From positions 124,001-188,000 of the forward strand of contig NZ_KK211159.1 of NCBI RefSeq assembly GCF_000620645.1: 64,000 nucleotides of DNA, given 5' to 3'. The position numbers were made by a program, and so were the translations under genes. Each line of letters begins with the position of its first letter. The first letter of the stretch is position 1. The notes below the pieces were generated by a model. The model saw nothing but the letters and a program-made list of their open reading frames with translations, ran no database searches and was not told the DNA's origin. The DNA is from Nocardioides sp. URHA0032 (GTDB taxonomy: Bacteria > Actinomycetota > Actinomycetes > Propionibacteriales > Nocardioidaceae). Shown here in pieces: positions 34,589 through 43,476 of this stretch.

Positions 34589-34915
34589 GTGGGCAACATC
34601 AGTGCCGTGACCGACGCCGAGTTCGACGCGCAGGTCCTCAAGTCCGACAAGCCGGTCCTCGTGGACTTCTGGGCGGAGTGGTGCGGTCCGTGCCGCCAGG
34701 TCGCGCCGATCCTCGACGAGATCGCCTCGAGCCACGGTGACAAGATCACCTTCTACAAGATGAACGTGGACGAGAACCCGGTCACGCCGTCCAACTACCG
34801 GGTCACCGGGATCCCGACGATCAACGTCTACCAGGGCGGCGAGGTCGTGAGGACCATCGTCGGCGCCCGGCCGAAGGCCGCGCTCCTCAACGAGCTCGCG
34901 GACTTCATCGCCTGA
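34589..34915 (+). CDS. trxA: Thioredoxin
   Basis: A 108-residue thioredoxin fold with the active site WCGPC (Cys32, Cys35) after LVDFWAE, the cis-proline in GIPTINVY and the usual GARPKAALLNELADF end. GTG start with AAGGGA upstream. It reduces cytosolic disulfides and is recharged by TrxB. Followed by a 7-bp hairpin. Confidence 0.97.
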   Translation: MGNISAVTDAEFDAQVLKSDKPVLVDFWAEWCGPCRQVAPILDEIASSHGDKITFYKMNVDENPVTPSNYRVTGIPTINVYQGGEVVRTIVGARPKAALLNELADFIA

Positions 34916-34920
34916 GCTGC

Positions 34921-34946
34921 CCTGGCCTGAGCCTGCGAAGGCCAGG
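34921..34946. terminator. Hairpin after trxA
   Basis: CCTGGCC (34921-34927) pairs with GGCCAGG (34940-34946) over a 12-nt loop, starting 5 nt after the trxA stop. Confidence 0.6.
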
Positions 34947-34958
34947 ATCCAGCAGCCA

Positions 34959-34987
34959 GGTCGAGTAGCGACGGGCGTATCGAGACC
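34959..34987. repeat. Short copy of the GGTCTCGATACGC-type palindromic repeat
   Basis: GGTCGAGTAGCG at the left and CGTATCGAGACC at the right. These are the ends of the repeat at 2155-2211 in inverse orientation with a much shorter middle. Intergenic, between convergent trxA and GNAT genes. Confidence 0.6.
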
Positions 34988-35011
34988 CGTTCAGCACACC
35001 CTGACGATCAC

Positions 35012-35665
35012 CTAGCTCAGCTTCGTTCGCGAGGCCCGGGTCGCCTTCGGCGCCGGGCCTCGCGCCGATTTCGGGGCCGGGCGCATGACGCCGACCAGTC
35101 GCTCGATCGCGGCCTCGACCTCGTCCCGCCACGTGACCGCGGTGCTCAGGTCCATCCGCAGCCGGGGCCTCGCCGGGTGCGCCCGGTGGGTCTTGAAGCC
35201 GACGCCGCCGAGGAAGTCGACCGGGACGACGCAGTGCCCCGCGCGTCCCTTCGGGTCGCCGAACGCCTCGACCGCTCCCACGCCCCCGCGGCGGATCAGG
35301 TCCCGGGCCATGCCCTGCACCAGCATCCGGCCCAGTCCGCCGCCCCGGTGCGCTGGCTCGACGTACGCCATGGTGAGGAGCACGGCGTCCGGCGACACCG
35401 GCGCGGTGGGGAAGCCGGCGGCACCGGGGACGAACGCCTCGGGCGCGTAGACGAGGTAGCCCACCGGGCGGTCGTCGACGAGGGCCACCCGGCCGCAGGA
35501 CCCCCACTCGCGCAGCACCTGGGAGACCCAGGCGTCCTTCTCCGCACACGGGTCGGCGACCCGCTCCCGCCGGACCGGGTCCAGCTCCCAGAACAGGCAG
35601 GACCGGCAGGGCGCGCGGAACGTCTCGAGGTGGTCGAGCGTCAGCCGGACGATCTTGCGCGACAT
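35012..35665 (-). CDS. GNAT family acetyltransferase
   Basis: A 217-residue protein; the ATG at 35665 has GGAG 5 nt upstream, better than a GTG one codon earlier. An unusual N-terminal cysteine set (CRSCLFWELDP...DPCAEK) precedes the GNAT core (RVALVDDRPVGYLVYAPE; VLLTMAYVEPAHRGGGLGRMLVQGMARDLI), where RGGGLG is the acetyl-CoA loop. The C-terminal tail is Lys/Arg-rich. Similar genes lie near trx or parB in other actinobacteria. Substrate unknown. Confidence 0.88.
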   Translation of the reverse strand: MSRKIVRLTLDHLETFRAPCRSCLFWELDPVRRERVADPCAEKDAWVSQVLREWGSCGRVALVDDRPVGYLVYAPEAFVPGAAGFPTAPVSPDAVLLTMAYVEPAHRGGGLGRMLVQGMARDLIRRGGVGAVEAFGDPKGRAGHCVVPVDFLGGVGFKTHRAHPARPRLRMDLSTAVTWRDEVEAAIERLVGVMRPAPKSARGPAPKATRASRTKLS

Positions 35666-35726
35666 CACATCTCCGTCCCGTGGTCCTTGTCAGCCATGGT
35701 AGGCCCGCGCCTGCGAGGATGACCGC

Positions 35727-36941
35727 GTGCGCAAGATCCGACAGAGCCGGAAGCTGCAGAACGTCCGCTACGACGTACGCGGGCCGATCCTCGTCGAGGC
35801 GCAGCGGCTGGAGGCCGAGGGCCACCACATCCTGAAGCTGAACATCGGCAACACCGCGCCGTTCGGCTTCGACGCCCCGGAGGCGATCGTCGCCGACATC
35901 GTCCACCACCTGCCGGACTCGCAGGGCTACAGCGACAGCCAGGGCATCTACCCGGCACGCACCGCCGTCGCGCAGTACTACCAGAGCCACGGCCTGCGCG
36001 ACGTCACCGTCGAGGACGTCTTCATCGGCAACGGCGTCTCCGAGCTGATCGGGATGGTGCTGCAGGCGTTCCTGGACGACGGCAACGAGATCCTGGTGCC
36101 GGCGCCCGACTATCCGCTGTGGACCGGCGCGATCACGCTCTCGGGCGGCACCGCCGTGCACTACGACTGCGACGAGGCGAACGGCTGGGACCCCGACCTC
36201 GCGGAGGTGGAGTCGAAGATCACCGAGAACACCCACGGCCTGGTGATCATCAACCCGAACAACCCGACCGGGGCCGTCTACAGCGAGGACACGGTCAAGG
36301 GGCTCATCGACATCGCCCGGCGGCACCAGCTCGTGGTCTTCGCGGACGAGATCTACGAGAAGATCATCTTCGACGACGCGGTGCACCACCACGCCGCGAC
36401 GTACGCCGGCGACGACGTGCTCTGCCTGACGTTCAGCGGCCTCTCGAAGGCCTACCGGGTCTGCGGCTACCGCGCCGGCTGGGTGATGATCTCCGGGCCG
36501 AAGGAGCTCGCCGAGGACTTCCTCGAGGGGCTGACGCTGATCGCGAACATGCGGATGTGCGCGAACGTGCCGGCCCAGCACGCGATCCAGACGGCACTCG
36601 GCGGCTACCAGTCGATCCAGGAGCTGATCGTGCCGGGTGGCCGGTTCTACGAGCAGAACAAGCTCGCGGACCGGTTGCTGAACGAGATCCCGGGCGTCAG
36701 CAACGTCGCCCCGCGCGGCGCGCTCTACTGCTTCCCGCGGCTGGACCCGGAGGTCTACCCGATCCAGGACGACGAGACGTTCGTGATCGACCTCCTCCGG
36801 GCCAAGAAGATCCTGGTCACCCACGGCACCGGCTTCAACTGGCCACGTCCCGACCACTTCCGGCTGGTGACCCTGCCGGACGTCCACGTGCTGGAGGAAG
36901 CGATCGGCCGGATCGCGGACTACCTCGAGACCCGCTACTGA
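35727..36941 (+). CDS. Class I aminotransferase (alanine/aspartate type)
   Basis: A 404-residue PLP fold-type I enzyme. NPNNPTGAVY is the aspartate-anchoring segment, FADEIYEKI holds the PLP-ring residues and FSGLSKAYRVCGYRAGW the Schiff-base lysine. The opening RYDVRGPILVEAQRLE and GNTAPFGFDAPE match AlaA/AspC-type alanine transaminases in actinobacteria. GTG start with GAGGA upstream. The next gene begins on its stop codon (TGATG). Confidence 0.92.
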   Translation: MRKIRQSRKLQNVRYDVRGPILVEAQRLEAEGHHILKLNIGNTAPFGFDAPEAIVADIVHHLPDSQGYSDSQGIYPARTAVAQYYQSHGLRDVTVEDVFIGNGVSELIGMVLQAFLDDGNEILVPAPDYPLWTGAITLSGGTAVHYDCDEANGWDPDLAEVESKITENTHGLVIINPNNPTGAVYSEDTVKGLIDIARRHQLVVFADEIYEKIIFDDAVHHHAATYAGDDVLCLTFSGLSKAYRVCGYRAGWVMISGPKELAEDFLEGLTLIANMRMCANVPAQHAIQTALGGYQSIQELIVPGGRFYEQNKLADRLLNEIPGVSNVAPRGALYCFPRLDPEVYPIQDDETFVIDLLRAKKILVTHGTGFNWPRPDHFRLVTLPDVHVLEEAIGRIADYLETRY

Positions 36942-37693
36942 TGGCCGCCGGCATGCGTGACCTCACCTATCCCCCGGTCATCGTCGCGGCGAAGACCGCG
37001 TTCCGCGCCCTCGGGCAGCGGTTCCAGATGAGCGGCACCGAGCACGTGCCGCGATCCGGGGGCGTGCTGCTCGCCTGCAACCACATCGGGTACGTCGACT
37101 TCGTCTACGGCGGCCTGGCGGCCGACCCGGCCGGGCGGCTGGTGCGGTTCATGGCCAAGCGCGAGCTGTTCACCCACCGGTGGGTCGGCCCCCTGATGCG
37201 GTCGCTGCACCACATCGAGGTTGACCGCGGGGCCGGCGAGACGTCGTACCGGACCGCCGTGGAGTACCTGCAGGCCGGCGAGGCCGTGGGCATCTTCCCG
37301 GAGGCCACGATCTCGCGGTCGATGGAGCTGAAGGAGTTCAAGACCGGCGCCGTCCGGATCGCCGCCGAAGCCGGCGTCCCGCTGGTGCCGGTGATCCTCT
37401 GGGGAACCCAGCGGATGATGACCAAGGACCGTCCGCGCGACTTCTCGCGCGGCAAGACCATCGCGATCCGGGTCGGTGCGCCCCTGCACCCGACCGGCGC
37501 GGACCCGGTCGCCGAGACGGCCGAGCTCCGCGCCGCGATGACCGATCTGCTGGACGAGGCGATCCGGGAGTACCCCGCCGACGAGCAGCCGCCGGGCTGC
37601 TGGTGGCTGCCGGCGTCGTACGGCGGGACGGCTCCGACCCCGGAGGAGGCGCTCCTCCTGGATGCCGAGGAGAAGGCGCGCCGCGCTCGCTAG
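36941..37693 (+). CDS. 1-acyl-glycerol-3-phosphate acyltransferase (PlsC-like)
   Basis: A 250-residue LPLAT family protein. Motif I is CNHIGYVD (NHx4D), motif II MAKRELFTH, motif III FPEATIS and motif IV VPLVPVILWG. It is expected to acylate lysophosphatidate at the inner membrane surface; other acyl acceptors are possible because actinobacteria carry several paralogues. Overlaps the aminotransferase by one base. Convergent with parB. Confidence 0.87.
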   Translation: MAAGMRDLTYPPVIVAAKTAFRALGQRFQMSGTEHVPRSGGVLLACNHIGYVDFVYGGLAADPAGRLVRFMAKRELFTHRWVGPLMRSLHHIEVDRGAGETSYRTAVEYLQAGEAVGIFPEATISRSMELKEFKTGAVRIAAEAGVPLVPVILWGTQRMMTKDRPRDFSRGKTIAIRVGAPLHPTGADPVAETAELRAAMTDLLDEAIREYPADEQPPGCWWLPASYGGTAPTPEEALLLDAEEKARRAR

Positions 37694-37754
37694 ACATGGA
37701 GTCGTCAGGTCGACGAGTCGTTTTGTCGACTTATCGCTTTAGCGATGGATCGAG

Positions 37755-38693
37755 TCAGATCGGGCGGTCGGTCCGGTTCCGCGGATCCATGATGTCGACG
37801 ATGCGCTGGAGGTCGTCGAGCGAGGCGAACTCGACGGTGATCTTGCCCTTGCTGCGGCCCAGGTCGACCTTGACCCGGGTCTCGAACCGGTCCGAGAGCC
37901 GCTCGGACAGGTCCACCAGGCCGGGTGCGACCGGCTTCCGGCGGGCCACCCGCTGCGTAGGTGCGTCGGTGTCGCGCACGGCGACGATCTCCTCGAGTCC
38001 CCGGACGCTGATGCCCTCGGCCACCACCCGCTGCGCCAGCCGGTCCTGCAGGTCCGGGTCCTCGACGGCGAGCAGGGCACGGGCGTGTCCGGCCGAGAGC
38101 ACGCCGGCAGCGACCCGGCGCTGGACGGCGGGGGTGAGCCTGAGCAGCCGGAGCGTGTTGCTGATCTGCGGACGGGAGCGCCCGATCCGGGAGGCGAGCT
38201 CCTCGTGGGTGCACCCGAAGTCCTCGAGCATCTGCTGGTAGGCCGCGGCCTCCTCCAGCGGGTTCAGCTCCGACCGGTGCAGGTTCTCCAGCAGCGCGTC
38301 GCGCAGCATGTCGATGTCATCGGTCTCCCGGACGATGGCGGGCACGGTCTCGAGGCCGGCCTCCTGGGTGGCGCGCCAGCGCCGCTCGCCCATGACCAGC
38401 TCGTAGTCCTCCGGCCCGTGCCGGCGCACGACGACGGGCTGGAGCACTCCGATCTCGCGGATCGAGTGCACGAGCTCGGCCATCGCCTCCTCGTCGAAGA
38501 CCTGGCGGGGCTGGACCCGGTTCGGCGTGATCTGGCCGACCGGGACCTCCGCGAAGTAGGCACCCGCGACCGTGGCGAGGTCGTCGGTCGCCCCGGCCGC
38601 CGTGGGGGCGTCCTCGGCCGGCGCGGTGGGGATCAGGGAGCCCAGTCCGCGACCGAGTCCGCGGCGCTGCGGCGGGCGTTGGGCGGCGTTCAT
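37755..38693 (-). CDS. parB: Chromosome partitioning protein ParB
   Basis: A 312-residue protein. The N-terminal [13 protein letters not shown] stretch stimulates ParA. The CTPase/clamp domain has [14 protein letters not shown] and VMGERRWRA; the latter is the GERRxRA motif. The helix-turn-helix that reads parS is [21 protein letters not shown]. The C-terminal dimerisation domain follows. The start overlaps the parA stop (ATGA). It binds the two parS sites in this window and spreads from them. Confidence 0.96.
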   Translation of the reverse strand: MNAAQRPPQRRGLGRGLGSLIPTAPAEDAPTAAGATDDLATVAGAYFAEVPVGQITPNRVQPRQVFDEEAMAELVHSIREIGVLQPVVVRRHGPEDYELVMGERRWRATQEAGLETVPAIVRETDDIDMLRDALLENLHRSELNPLEEAAAYQQMLEDFGCTHEELASRIGRSRPQISNTLRLLRLTPAVQRRVAAGVLSAGHARALLAVEDPDLQDRLAQRVVAEGISVRGLEEIVAVRDTDAPTQRVARRKPVAPGLVDLSERLSDRFETRVKVDLGRSKGKITVEFASLDDLQRIVDIMDPRNRTDRPI

Positions 38694-39793
38694 GCGGGTG
38701 CTCCCTTGATCGCGATCTCGCGCGCCGCCTCGAGGTAGGACAGCGCGCCCGGCGATCCGGGATCGTAGGTCATCACGGTCTGTCCGTACGACGGCGCCTC
38801 CGAGACCCGGACCGAGCGCGGAATCGTGGTCTTGAGGACCTGGTCGCCGAAGTGCTCGCGCACCTCGTCCGCGACACCGGCGGCCAGCCGGGTGCGGGCG
38901 TCGTACATGGTGACGAGGATCGTCGAGACGTCCAGTGACGGGTTCAGGTGCGCCTTGACCATCTCCACCGTCTCGAGGAGCTGTCCCAATCCCTCGAGGG
39001 CGTAGTACTCGGCCTGGATCGGGATCATCATCTCGTTGCCGGCGACGAGCGCGTTGAGCGTCAGCAGTCCCAGTGAGGGCGGGCAGTCGATCAACACGTA
39101 GTCGAAGCGGTCCTCACCGACGTCCTCCGCGGAGCCGACCAGCGGGTGCCCGTGGATCGCCTTGCGCAGCCGGCCCTCGCGGGCGACCACCGACACCAGC
39201 TCGATCTCGGCGCCGGCCAGGTCGATGGTCGCCGGGACGACCATCAGGGTGTCGACCTCGGGACTCGGGCTCGCCACGTCCGCGAGCGGGACCCCGTCGA
39301 CCAGCGCGTCGTACGTCGACGGCGCCCCGCGCCGGTGCTCCACGCCCAGCGCCGTCGAGGCATTGCCCTGCGGGTCCAGGTCCACGACCAGCACCCGCTG
39401 GCCGAGCTGGGCCAGCGCCGCGGCCACGTTCACCGTCGAGGTGGTCTTCCCGACCCCGCCCTTCTGGTTCGCGACCACGAAGACGCGGGTCGCACCGGGG
39501 CGCTCCAGCGGTGGCCGCATCCGGGCGCCGTGCCGGGCCAGGACGACGTGCTCGGCGGCACGGGCCAAGGGCGTCGAGTGGTCGCCCCCGAGGTCGGTGC
39601 CCGGGAAGTCCGGTGCGGCGACCGCGATGTCCGCCGCGGTCCGGACCGGGATGCCCGTCGCGGGTCGGGTCGCGTCGGTTTCACGTGAAACATCGGCATC
39701 CGACGAATGGCCGCCCGCCTGTGGATGACCGGGCCCGACCTGTGGATAACCACGCTCAGGGGGTGCGCCGTCGCCGGTGGAAAACTCGCTCAC
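38690..39793 (-). CDS. parA: Chromosome partitioning ATPase ParA
   Basis: A 367-residue deviant Walker ATPase with [17 protein letters not shown] (Walker A'), DLDPQGNAS and [10 protein letters not shown] (Walker B). The GTG at 39793 overlaps the rsmG stop (GTGA) and has GGAGG 8 nt upstream, so the N-terminal extension of about 100 residues is translated. A parS site falls inside it and is read as VSRET. The extension is poorly structured (Gly/Pro/Asp-rich). Confidence 0.93.
   Translation of the reverse strand: MSEFSTGDGAPPERGYPQVGPGHPQAGGHSSDADVSRETDATRPATGIPVRTAADIAVAAPDFPGTDLGGDHSTPLARAAEHVVLARHGARMRPPLERPGATRVFVVANQKGGVGKTTSTVNVAAALAQLGQRVLVVDLDPQGNASTALGVEHRRGAPSTYDALVDGVPLADVASPSPEVDTLMVVPATIDLAGAEIELVSVVAREGRLRKAIHGHPLVGSAEDVGEDRFDYVLIDCPPSLGLLTLNALVAGNEMMIPIQAEYYALEGLGQLLETVEMVKAHLNPSLDVSTILVTMYDARTRLAAGVADEVREHFGDQVLKTTIPRSVRVSEAPSYGQTVMTYDPGSPGALSYLEAAREIAIKGAPA
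39678..39691. promoter_or_regulatory. parS site inside parA
   Basis: The perfect 14-bp palindrome GTTTCACGTGAAAC is the universal ParB centromere core. It lies in the coding sequence of the ParA N-terminal extension. Confidence 0.95.
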
Positions 39794-40506
39794 GCCCGAC
39801 GCCTCCGGTTCGACTTGGTCTTCGCTCTGGGTGCCGCAAGCGGCCAAGATACCCGTCCCGGATCCGCCCAGGCCACCCGGACCGCAACGGTGGTGGACGA
39901 CACGAGACCCGCACCGAGCACGCGTACCTCCGGCTCGGCGCATCCCCACCGGTCCAGCACCGGCCGAGCGGCCTCGATCTCGTCGGTGATCGTGGACCCC
40001 TTCATCGCGACCAGTGCTCCCTCCGGGTCCACCAGTGGCATCGACCAGCCGAGCAACCGGTCCAGCGGTGCGACCGCGCGCGAGGTGACGACGGCGAACC
40101 GACGCTCCCCGTGCAGGGAGTCCGCACGACCCCGCACGACCTCGACGCCACTCAGCGCGAGGTCGGCGACCACCTCGTCCAGGAACGTCGTGCGGCGCAG
40201 CAACGGCTCGACCAGCGTGAGCCGGAGATCCGGGCGGGCGATGGCCAGCACCAGGCCCGGCAGGCCGGCGCCGGAGCCGATGTCGCAGACCGTCGCGTTC
40301 TCGGGCACCAGGTCGGCGAGCAACGCACAGTTCACCAGATGCCGCTCCCACAGCCGGGGGGCCTCGCGCGGGCCGATCAGCCCGCGGACCACCCCGTCGG
40401 TGGCCAGCAGCTCGGCGTACCGCTCCGCCAGCGGCAGCCGCGCAGACGGGAACACCCTCCGCGCCACCTCGGGCGCGGAGGGTGTTTCACGTGAAACCTC
40501 GCTCAT
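39790..40506 (-). CDS. rsmG: 16S rRNA (guanine-N7) methyltransferase RsmG
   Basis: A 238-residue SAM-dependent methyltransferase that modifies G527 of 16S rRNA; loss gives low-level streptomycin resistance. Motif I is VCDIGSGAGLPGLVLA, then LTLVEPLLRRTTFLDEV and SRAVAPLDRLLGW. The ATG at 40506 starts MSEVSRET, where VSRET is encoded by a parS site. It sits 4 nt after the jag stop and overlaps parA. Confidence 0.94.
   Translation of the reverse strand: MSEVSRETPSAPEVARRVFPSARLPLAERYAELLATDGVVRGLIGPREAPRLWERHLVNCALLADLVPENATVCDIGSGAGLPGLVLAIARPDLRLTLVEPLLRRTTFLDEVVADLALSGVEVVRGRADSLHGERRFAVVTSRAVAPLDRLLGWSMPLVDPEGALVAMKGSTITDEIEAARPVLDRWGCAEPEVRVLGAGLVSSTTVAVRVAWADPGRVSWPLAAPRAKTKSNRRRRA
40484..40497. 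promoter_or_regulatory. parS site at the start of rsmG
   Basis: A second perfect GTTTCACGTGAAAC, spanning codons 4-8 of rsmG, 793 bp from the first parS copy. Confidence 0.95.
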
Positions 40507-40510
40507 GTGG

Positions 40511-41071
40511 TCACGCGGGGAGGACCACCACATGGCGTCGCGGCTCGACACCCTCGGACTCCGAGGTGAGGCCGGCGGCTGCCACGGTGTCGTGCACGAC
40601 CTTGCGCTCGAAGGGCGACATCGGGTCGAGCGAGACGGGGGCGCCGGTCTCCTTGACGTGGGCCACGGTCTCCTCGGCCAGCTTGACCAGCTCGGTCCGC
40701 TTCTCGGCCCGGTAGCCCGAGATGTCGAGCATCAGCCGGGACCGCTCGCCGGTCTCGCGGTAGACCGCCAGCCGGGTGAGCTCCTGGAGGGCGTCGAGCA
40801 CCTCGCCGTTGGCACCCACCAGCTGGGACAGGTCCGCGCCGACGATCGAGACGGCCGCCCGGTCGCCCTCGACGTCCATGTCCAGGTCGCCGTCGAGGTC
40901 CGCGATGTCGAGCAGCTCCTCGAGGTAGTCGGCGGCGATGTCGCCCTCCTGCTCGAGCCGCTGGATGCGGGATCCCTCCCGGAGCGGGGCCTCGGTCCCG
41001 GTCTCGCCGTCCACCTCGGTCCCGGTGTCGGTGTCCGCCCCGGGCTCGGTCTCGTTCGCGGCGTCAGTCAT
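40511..41071 (-). CDS. jag: Jag/KhpB-type R3H-KH RNA-binding protein
   Basis: A 186-residue protein. An acidic N-terminus is followed by a KH domain (DYLEELLDIADLDGDLDMDVEGDRAAVSIVGADLSQLVGANGEVLDAL) and an R3H domain (FERKVVHDTVAAAGLTSESEGVEPRRHVVV). It lies in the conserved yidC-jag-rsmG order and overlaps the yidC 3' end by 8 nt. Family members bind RNA and affect cell-wall synthesis or division. Confidence 0.93.
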   Translation of the reverse strand: MTDAANETEPGADTDTGTEVDGETGTEAPLREGSRIQRLEQEGDIAADYLEELLDIADLDGDLDMDVEGDRAAVSIVGADLSQLVGANGEVLDALQELTRLAVYRETGERSRLMLDISGYRAEKRTELVKLAEETVAHVKETGAPVSLDPMSPFERKVVHDTVAAAGLTSESEGVEPRRHVVVLPA

Positions 41072-42062
41072 GGGTGCCTCCCTCGGGCTTCGGCTTCGGG
41101 GCGGGCTGCGGCCCGCTGGTCTTCTTGCGCTTCTCGCGCGACTGCTTCTTGGGCTGCTGGCGCTGCTGGGGGCGCCGCTCGGGCTCCGGCTCCTCGACCA
41201 CGGTCTCGACCACCGTCCCGTGCTTGAGCGCCTTCTCCCGGTCGCGGTCCTCCTTGGCCTTCGCGGCCGCGGTGCCCGGCGCCGGGTTGTTCCGGATCAC
41301 GTAGAACTGCTGGCCCATGGTCCACAGGTTCGACGTGGTCCAGTAGAAGAGGACACCGATCGGGAACGCGATGCCGCCGACGGCGAACACCACGGGCAGC
41401 ACGTAGAGCAGCAGCTTCTGCTGCTGGGCGTACGGACCGCTGAGCGCGTCCGGCGGCATGTTCTTGCTCATCAGCTGCCGCTGGGTGGTGAACGTGGTCG
41501 CGGTCATCGCGACCACCAGCACCGCGGCCAGCACCTGCACCGCGAGGACACCGCCGGAGTGCAGGAAGCTCGCGGTGATCGGGATGGTGCCGAACAGCTT
41601 GGCCTCGCCGAAGCTGCGCGCCAGCTCATCGGTCAGGAACGCGATCCCGGAGCTCTTCGCGGCGTGGTGGTCCAGCAGCCGGAACAGGGCCAGGAAGATC
41701 GGCATCTGGATCAGGATCGGCAGGCACGAGGCGAACGGGTTGGTGCCGCTCTCGCGGTACAGCTTCATCGTCTCCTGGGCGAGCCGCTCCCGGTCGTGGC
41801 CGTACTTCTTCTGCAGCTCCTTGACCTTCGGCTGGATCAGCTGCATGTTCCGGCTCGACTTGATCTGCTTGACGAACAGCGGGATCAGGGCGGCCCGGAC
41901 GGTCAGGGTCAGGCCGATGATGGACAGCACCCAGGTGGCGCCGCCGGCCGAGTCCATCTGCAGGATGTTGACGAACATCCAGTGCCAGGCCACCAGGATG
42001 GCCGAGATGGCGTAGTACAGCGGCGTCATGATGAAGTGGCCGATGTCGCCGAGGGGTCCCAC
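41064..42062 (-). CDS. yidC: Membrane protein insertase YidC
   Basis: A 332-residue YidC/Oxa1 protein of the Gram-positive type without the large periplasmic domain. The hydrophobic core has WVLSIIGLTLTVRAALIPLFVKQIKSSRNM, whose TM arginine in TVRAAL is the conserved hydrophilic-groove residue. MKLYRESGTNPFASCLPILIQMPIFLALF and IPIGVLFYWTTSNLWT-type final segments follow. The basic Lys/Arg/Pro-rich tail could contact ribosomes. It inserts membrane proteins with or without SecYEG. Confidence 0.95.
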   Translation of the reverse strand: MGPLGDIGHFIMTPLYYAISAILVAWHWMFVNILQMDSAGGATWVLSIIGLTLTVRAALIPLFVKQIKSSRNMQLIQPKVKELQKKYGHDRERLAQETMKLYRESGTNPFASCLPILIQMPIFLALFRLLDHHAAKSSGIAFLTDELARSFGEAKLFGTIPITASFLHSGGVLAVQVLAAVLVVAMTATTFTTQRQLMSKNMPPDALSGPYAQQQKLLLYVLPVVFAVGGIAFPIGVLFYWTTSNLWTMGQQFYVIRNNPAPGTAAAKAKEDRDREKALKHGTVVETVVEEPEPERRPQQRQQPKKQSREKRKKTSGPQPAPKPKPEGGTHD

Positions 42063-42066
42063 GCGA

Positions 42067-42360
42067 TCAGGCTCCTTGCTGGGGTGAGGGGGATGAGCCC
42101 GCGCTCAGGCGGGAAGTCTCTGCGGGGTGACCGCGACGCGGCACCGGGTCGTAGCCCCCGGCCGCCCAGGGGTGGCAGCGGCCCAGCCGGCGGACCGTCA
42201 GCCAGCTGCCCACCAGGCTGCCCCGCACCGTGACCGCCTCGAGGGCGTACGCCGAGCAGGACGGGTGGTACCGGCAGACCTGACCGTACAGCGGGCTGAT
42301 CAGCAGCCGGTAGAGGCGCAGGAAACCGATCAGCAGCCAGCGCAGCGGGTCGTACCTCAT
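42067..42360 (-). CDS. yidD: Membrane protein insertion efficiency factor YidD
   Basis: A 97-residue protein with [35 protein letters not shown] and [15 protein letters not shown], the family cysteine/histidine pattern. The ATG at 42360 overlaps the rnpA stop (ATGA), and the stop is 4 nt before yidC. It assists YidC-dependent insertion. Confidence 0.95.
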   Translation of the reverse strand: MRYDPLRWLLIGFLRLYRLLISPLYGQVCRYHPSCSAYALEAVTVRGSLVGSWLTVRRLGRCHPWAAGGYDPVPRRGHPAETSRLSAGSSPSPQQGA

Positions 42361-42716
42361 CCGCCCACCTCCTGCGCCAGGGCCCTCTGGAGGCAACGTG
42401 CGAGATCGGCGCCGAGTTCCGCTGACGACGCGGTCGCCGCGGCCGGCAGCGCCCGGACCACGAGCACAGCAGAGCCCGGGAGCGACGTGACGTGCTCCCG
42501 GGCCTGGTGTCGGAGTCGGCGCTTCACGCGGTTGCGGGTGACGGCATCGCCCACGGCCTTGCTGACCACGAAGCCCACCCGCGGGGGTCGGTCCGCCTCG
42601 GACGACTGCTTCGTCGCCAGATGCACGACGACGGTGCGTGCTCCGCAGCGGCGGCCCGTGCGGACCGCCTCGCGGAACGAGGCACCGTCGCTGAGGCGGT
42701 GAGCCGAGGACAGCAC
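42357..42716 (-). CDS. rnpA: Ribonuclease P protein component
   Basis: A 119-residue protein. The GTG at 42716 begins [21 protein letters not shown], the family opening. The RNR motif is in [16 protein letters not shown], which binds M1 RNA. The longer frame would overlap rpmH and is rejected. It matures the 5' ends of tRNAs. It lies 32 nt after rpmH. Confidence 0.94.
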   Translation of the reverse strand: MLSSAHRLSDGASFREAVRTGRRCGARTVVVHLATKQSSEADRPPRVGFVVSKAVGDAVTRNRVKRRLRHQAREHVTSLPGSAVLVVRALPAAATASSAELGADLARCLQRALAQEVGG

Positions 42717-42748
42717 GCGGCTGACCCGGGTCTCGGCCGGCTCGGCCG

Positions 42749-42886
42749 TCAGACGGCGAGGTCCTTGCGGCCCTTGCGGCGGCGCGAGGACAAGATGGCG
42801 CGGCCGGCGCGGGTACGCATGCGCAGGCGGAACCCGTGCACCTTGTGGCGGCGGCGGTTGTTCGGCTGGTACGTACGCTTGCTCAC
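42749..42886 (-). CDS. rpmH: 50S ribosomal protein L34
   Basis: A 45-residue basic protein, [20 protein letters not shown] at its N-terminus and GRKDLAV at its end, the invariant L34 pattern. GTG start with GGAGAG 8 nt upstream. First gene of the leftward origin operon (rpmH-rnpA-yidD-yidC-jag-rsmG-parA-parB). Confidence 0.97.
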   Translation of the reverse strand: MSKRTYQPNNRRRHKVHGFRLRMRTRAGRAILSSRRRKGRKDLAV

Positions 42887-43476
42887 GAGCTTCTCTCCAT
42901 GGTGTTGTCAGGACAGCCACGCCGGGCCGGAGCGGCAGTGCTCAGTCGGACCTCTGCGGGCCTTCGGCTGGCACCGCGCACCCACGAATGACCGCTCGTG
43001 CGGCTGCTCTGTCGTGGACATGCGGCACCGGTCGACACCGGGTGACCGAGCAACGGTACGCGCTGGCAATCCACAGGGTCAAACCGGCGCCGGGTCCCCG
43101 CCAGACTACCTGTGGATGACGGCTTGCCCGCGCCCGCGCGGGCTTGTTACGTTCGCTGCCAACGAGGTTCCCCGCCACCTGTGCACCGGCCCAGATCGGC
43201 AGCAGCTGTGACGCCCGCCACAATCGGGACGACAGGCTCCTGACCTGCAGAAACACCGCATCGGACCGGCCGTCGGGTGGTCTCGGACCGAGGCTCTCCA
43301 CAGCGGAGGGCCCGGGTTCACAACCTGTGGACAAAGTTGTGGATGCAGAACGGAGCCCCGGCGTCCCGGTTCTCGCGGTTCTCCTGCGGGAGCGAGCGGC
43401 GTCACCGACGATGGTCGGCATCGACCGGGAGCCGACCGGGCCCCGGCCGACCAGCACTGACCAGAAAGCGGGAACG
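42887..43476. other. rpmH-dnaA intergenic region with DnaA boxes (origin region, part 1)
   Basis: A 590-nt non-coding region between the divergent rpmH and dnaA. It has a perfect DnaA box TTGTCCACA (43326-43334, minus strand) with a second related box at 43337-43345. Weaker TCCACAG or TGTGGAT matches occur near 43068, 43110 and 43294. It should hold the rpmH and dnaA promoters and DnaA autoregulation sites. Long open frames crossing it have no support. Confidence 0.75.

Noticed and set aside
43144..43476. An N-terminal extension of DnaA back to 43144
   Set aside because: The extra residues cross the DnaA boxes and intergenic promoter region and do not resemble DnaA domain I.
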